From the NCBI RefSeq assembly GCF_003202235.1, contig NZ_MASU01000005.1, forward strand, positions 744,001-808,000: a stretch of 64,000 bases of DNA, in the 5' to 3' direction. The notes under the pieces are model-generated. The model was not told the DNA's origin. It searched no databases and saw nothing but the letters and a program-made list of their open reading frames with translations. The position numbers were made by a program, and so were the translations under genes. Shown here piece after piece: positions 61,099 to 64,000 of this stretch. The stretch's first letter is position 1; every line of letters begins with the position of its first letter. This DNA is from Prauserella flavalba (lineage in GTDB: Bacteria; Actinomycetota; Actinomycetes; Mycobacteriales; Pseudonocardiaceae).

Positions 61099-62274
61099 GT
61101 GAAGATGCGTACGGGAAATCGGGTCCGGTGTGCCCTGGTCGTCGGCACGGCGGCCGTGCTGGCAACGGCGTGTGCGACCTCGTCGGGAACGGGCGGCAGT
61201 GGGGGAGAGGGACTGCCCGGCACCGTCAAGATCATGTCGATCAAGGAGATGACGGGGCCGGTCGCGTTCGCGGGCACGCACAGCACGCGCGGCATCGACC
61301 TCGCCGTCGAGCAGATCAACCAGCGGAAGTTCCTCGGCGACACGAAGCTCGAGATCGACCTGCACGACAGCGCCGCGAGCGTCCAGGAGGCCGCGAGCTT
61401 CGCGACGCAGGCGGTGTCGGACCAGTCGTACTCCGCGATCCTCGGCCCCGCGGCCAGCTCGCAGGCCGCCGCCGTCTCACCGATCGCCGACAAGGCGAAG
61501 ATCCCGGTGATCTACACGCAGGCCGGCAGCGACGGCGTGCTCGTCGGCGACTACACGTACCGCGTCACCGCTCCGGCGAGCTCGTACTTCCACCACGCCG
61601 GCGAGTACCTGAAGAGCAAGGGCGCCAAGACCGCCGCCGTGCTCTACAACAGCGGCAATCCCACGCTCGCCGAACTGGGCCAGGAGACCGTGCCGCAGCT
61701 GGCGAAGAAGTACGGCTTCACCGTGAGCAGCTCCGACGGCGTCCAGCTCACCGCGCAGGACTTCACCAACGCCGGGGCCAAGATCGCCCGCGCCAAGCCC
61801 GACGCCGTGTTCGTGCTGTTGCAGGGCCCGCAGAACCCGGCCGCGATCACCCAGCTCAAGCAGAACGGCTACTCCGGCGAGATCGTCGGCATGACCTCGA
61901 TGGGCGCCGGCAACCTCAAGCCGGCCGGGCAGCAGGCCAAGGGCACGGTGTGGCCGAGCGACTTCAGCCCGCACGCCGAGGTGCCCAGCGTCCAGGAGTT
62001 CGTCAAGGCCTACCAGGCGAAGTACAACGGCGAGCTGCCCAACAACTACGCCGCCGAGGCCTACGACGCCGCGTGGTTCCTCGCCAGGGGCATCAAGGAG
62101 GCCGGCAGCGCCGACCGCACCGCGATCCAGCAGGGGCTGGCGACGGTGGCGAAGCAGGGCTTCGAGGGCGCCGAGGGCAAGCTCCGCTTCGAGGGCAACG
62201 ACCTGCGCGTGGAGGGCGTGCTCGCGGGCTGGGACGGCAGCGGCGAGATCCTCGTGTCCCGTGAGGCGTCGTGA
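61099..62274 (+). CDS. LivJ-type substrate-binding lipoprotein
   Basis: 391 residues from GTG 61099, with GGAGG five bases upstream. Lipoprotein signal with lipobox LATAC near residues 22-26. Type 1 periplasmic binding fold: IMSIKEMTGPVAFAGTHSTRGIDLAVEQIN, ILGPAASSQAAAVSPIADKAKIPVIYT, AAVLYNSGNPTLAELGQE, NYAAEAYDAAWFLARGI. Belongs to branched-chain amino acid/aromatic acid/urea receptor group; catabolic context suggests an organic acid ligand. Confidence 0.92.
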   Translation: MKMRTGNRVRCALVVGTAAVLATACATSSGTGGSGGEGLPGTVKIMSIKEMTGPVAFAGTHSTRGIDLAVEQINQRKFLGDTKLEIDLHDSAASVQEAASFATQAVSDQSYSAILGPAASSQAAAVSPIADKAKIPVIYTQAGSDGVLVGDYTYRVTAPASSYFHHAGEYLKSKGAKTAAVLYNSGNPTLAELGQETVPQLAKKYGFTVSSSDGVQLTAQDFTNAGAKIARAKPDAVFVLLQGPQNPAAITQLKQNGYSGEIVGMTSMGAGNLKPAGQQAKGTVWPSDFSPHAEVPSVQEFVKAYQAKYNGELPNNYAAEAYDAAWFLARGIKEAGSADRTAIQQGLATVAKQGFEGAEGKLRFEGNDLRVEGVLAGWDGSGEILVSREAS

Positions 62275-62277
62275 GTC

Positions 62278-63168
62278 ATGGCGCAGAACCTGCTCAACGC
62301 GCTGACGCTGGGCTCGCTGTACCTGCTCTTCGCGCTCGGCATGAGCCTGGCGTGGGGCACGATCGGCATCCTGAACTTCGCCCACGGCTCGATCTTCATG
62401 TTCGCGGCGTTCACCGGGCATCTGCTCGTGGGGCAGGTCGCGCTGCCGTTGCCGCTGGTGCTGCTAATCGGCACGGCGGTGGGCGCGGCGCTGTCGGTGC
62501 TGGCGCAGGTGCTCGCGTTCGAGCCCATCCAGCGCCGGGCCCGTGACCACCGGCGGGCGGAGCTGCAGATCCTGGTCGGCGGCATCGGCATCGCGACGAT
62601 CCCGCTGGCGATCGCCCAGCACGCCACCAAGAGCGTGCCCTTCGGGTTCACCGGCAGCACGTTCCAGGTCGAGGTGTACCGGCTCGGCCCGGTGCAGCTC
62701 ACCAACGTGCAGCTGGTGATCCTCGGTGCCGCGGCGGTGCTGACGGGCGTGCTCGCCTGGTGGCTGCGCTCCGCCCGCACCGGCCTCGCGCTGCGCTCGA
62801 TCGGCGTCGACGCCGAGGTCGCCACGATGATGGGCGTCAACCGCCGCGGGCTGGCGGTCGCGACGATGGCGGTGGCCGGTGCGCTCGCCGGCATCGCGGG
62901 CGTGCTGCTCACCTACTACCTCGGTTCGATCGCCGCCGAGAGCGGCGACGGGTTCCTCATCAAGGCGTTCGCCGCGATCGTGCTCGGCGGCATCGGCTCG
63001 ATCGGCGGCGCGGTGGCCGGGGCGATGATCCTCGCGCTCGCCGAGACCGTCGTGCTCACGCAGACCTCGGGCATGTGGGTCGACGCCGTGTCGTTCGGGC
63101 TGATCTTCGCCGTGCTCGTGCTGCGGCCGCGCGGGCTCTTCGGGCGCAAGGAGGTGCGTCGCACATGA
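62278..63168 (+). CDS. LivH-type ABC permease
   Basis: 296 residues, about eight hydrophobic segments. MAQNLLNALTLGSLYLLFALGMSLAWGTIGILNFAHGSIFM is the LivH N-terminus; ALRSIGVDAEVATMMGVN is the coupling loop and LGGIGSIGGAVAGAMIL the C-terminal signature. Starts 3 bases after the binding-protein stop and overlaps the LivM gene by 4 bases. Confidence 0.94.
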   Translation: MAQNLLNALTLGSLYLLFALGMSLAWGTIGILNFAHGSIFMFAAFTGHLLVGQVALPLPLVLLIGTAVGAALSVLAQVLAFEPIQRRARDHRRAELQILVGGIGIATIPLAIAQHATKSVPFGFTGSTFQVEVYRLGPVQLTNVQLVILGAAAVLTGVLAWWLRSARTGLALRSIGVDAEVATMMGVNRRGLAVATMAVAGALAGIAGVLLTYYLGSIAAESGDGFLIKAFAAIVLGGIGSIGGAVAGAMILALAETVVLTQTSGMWVDAVSFGLIFAVLVLRPRGLFGRKEVRRT

Positions 63169-64000
63169 TCGCCTGGTACGAGGCGAACGTGGTGCTGATC
63201 CAGTCCATGTTCATCAGCCTGCTGCTGGCGCTGAGCATCCAGGTGCCGTTCCGGGCCGGGGTGTTCTCGCTGGCCGGCATCGGCAGCTACGGCATCGGCG
63301 CCTACACCGCCGCGATCGTGACGCTGCAGCTCGGCTGGCCGCCGTTCGCCGCGATCGGCGCCGGCATGCTGCTGGCGGCCGTGATCGCCTACCTGCTGGC
63401 GCTCGTGCTCGCGCGGCTGTCCGGGCTCTACCTCGGCATGGCCACGATCGCCTACAGCCTCATCCTCTCCGTCGCCGTGATCAACGGCGGCGAGCTGACC
63501 GGTGGGGCGCAGGGCCTGTTCGGCGCGGTCAGCGACCTGCAGACGGGGCACGTGGTGGCGGTCGCCGTGGCGGCGGTGGTGCTGCTGGCGCTGTCCGAGC
63601 GGGGCAGGCCCGGCCGGTGGATCGACGCCGTGCGCGAGGATCCCGAGCTGGCCGTGTCCGTCGGCGTTCCCGTCACCGCGATCCGGCAGCTGTCGTTCGT
63701 GGTCGGCGGGCTGCTCGGGGCGTGCGCCGGTGCCATGAACACGTTGCTGCGCACCACGGTCACGCCCGAGGAGGTCGGGTTCCACCTCGTGGTGCTGGCG
63801 CTGACGATGATCATCGTGGGCGGCTCACGGTCGTGGGCGGGAGCGCTGATCGGCGCCGTCGTCTTCACGTGGCTGCCCACCGTGCTCGCGTTCGTCGGCG
63901 AGTGGCAGACCCTCGTCTACGGCGTCGTGGTCGCCGTGGCGGCGATCTTCGTGCCGACCGGGATCCTCGGGCTGGCACAGGACTTCGTGCGGCGGCTGCG
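63165..64000 (+). CDS. LivM-type ABC permease (3' end beyond window)
   Basis: 278 codons are visible from ATG 63165, overlapping livH-type gene by 4 bases. Hydrophobic helices, GVFSLAGIGSYGIGAYTAAIV, AVREDPELAVSVGVPVTAIRQLSFVVGG (coupling loop) and IVGGSRSWAGALIGAVVFTWLPTVL are LivM features. The stop and probably fused or separate LivG/LivF ATPases lie to the right of the window. Confidence 0.92.
   Translation, partial: MIAWYEANVVLIQSMFISLLLALSIQVPFRAGVFSLAGIGSYGIGAYTAAIVTLQLGWPPFAAIGAGMLLAAVIAYLLALVLARLSGLYLGMATIAYSLILSVAVINGGELTGGAQGLFGAVSDLQTGHVVAVAVAAVVLLALSERGRPGRWIDAVREDPELAVSVGVPVTAIRQLSFVVGGLLGACAGAMNTLLRTTVTPEEVGFHLVVLALTMIIVGGSRSWAGALIGAVVFTWLPTVLAFVGEWQTLVYGVVVAVAAIFVPTGILGLAQDFVRRL

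Overview
The window is about 70% GC, uses many GTG starts and is packed with 1-4 base ATGA/GTGA gene overlaps. Protein families (mycofactocin-type SDR, ECF42 sigma factor, AtuA/CaiB pair, many FadE-like acyl-CoA dehydrogenases) and two actinobacterial-type LexA boxes point to a high-GC actinomycete, most likely of the Pseudonocardiaceae; the genus cannot be fixed from sequence alone. No rRNA, tRNA, CRISPR, insertion sequence or phage gene was seen.

Layout. (1) 1-8.1 kb: a leftward phosphonate uptake and carbon-phosphorus lyase locus, phnD-phnC-phnE (two-domain permease)-phnF-phnG-phnH-phnI-phnJK-phnL. phnJ and phnK are one continuous reading frame, and a perfect TTGTCCGGACAA palindrome precedes phnF. 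A Tat-exported PhoD phosphatase lies just upstream, so this is a phosphorus-acquisition block. (2) 10-16.7 kb: cysC divergent from a sulfotransferase-like gene, a secreted GH43 enzyme, folA-thyA, and two CNNM/CorC membrane proteins. (3) 16.7-31 kb: a 21-bp repeat array, a desaturase, a TetR/Tat-SDR pair with two matching operators, a molybdopterin reductase, a GDPD-CBM6 phosphodiesterase, an enoyl-CoA hydratase overlapping a kinase-like gene, a TetR/hydrolase pair with a 26-bp operator, an ECF42-type sigma factor whose usual DGPF/YCII partner seems reduced to 18 codons, SOS-box dinB and a LysR gene. (4) 31-35.5 kb: AtuA-like protein, a frameshifted CoA-transferase, and a small unknown gene behind a perfect LexA box. 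(5) 35-64 kb: a large catabolic island. A leftward operon (P450, mycofactocin-type SDR, SnoaL-like protein, acyl-CoA ligase, two hot-dog hydratase halves, thioesterase) and a divergent ferredoxin are followed by a FadR-type regulator, three enoyl-CoA hydratases/isomerases counting the one at 23.7 kb, thiolase, three acyl-CoA dehydrogenases, several SDRs, a flavin monooxygenase, a second ligase, an HpcH lyase, MaoC hydratase, aldehyde dehydrogenase, CoA-transferase, amidohydrolase, a second FadR-type regulator and a LivJ/H/M-like importer.

Working model for the island (inference): a small organic acid or terpenoid/alicyclic compound is imported, oxidised by P450 and mycofactocin-linked dehydrogenase steps, activated to a CoA thioester, and dismantled by dehydrogenation, hydration, oxidation and C-C cleavage. 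Four or five of its promoters share an AT-rich motif around CTATGAT, which suggests one regulon.

The least expected signals are the phnJ-phnK fusion, the strictly 21-bp-spaced repeat arrays that abut stop codons at three separate loci, the SOS-controlled gene of unknown function at 34.5 kb, the shared operator of the catabolic island, and the YCII remnant in front of the sigma factor.
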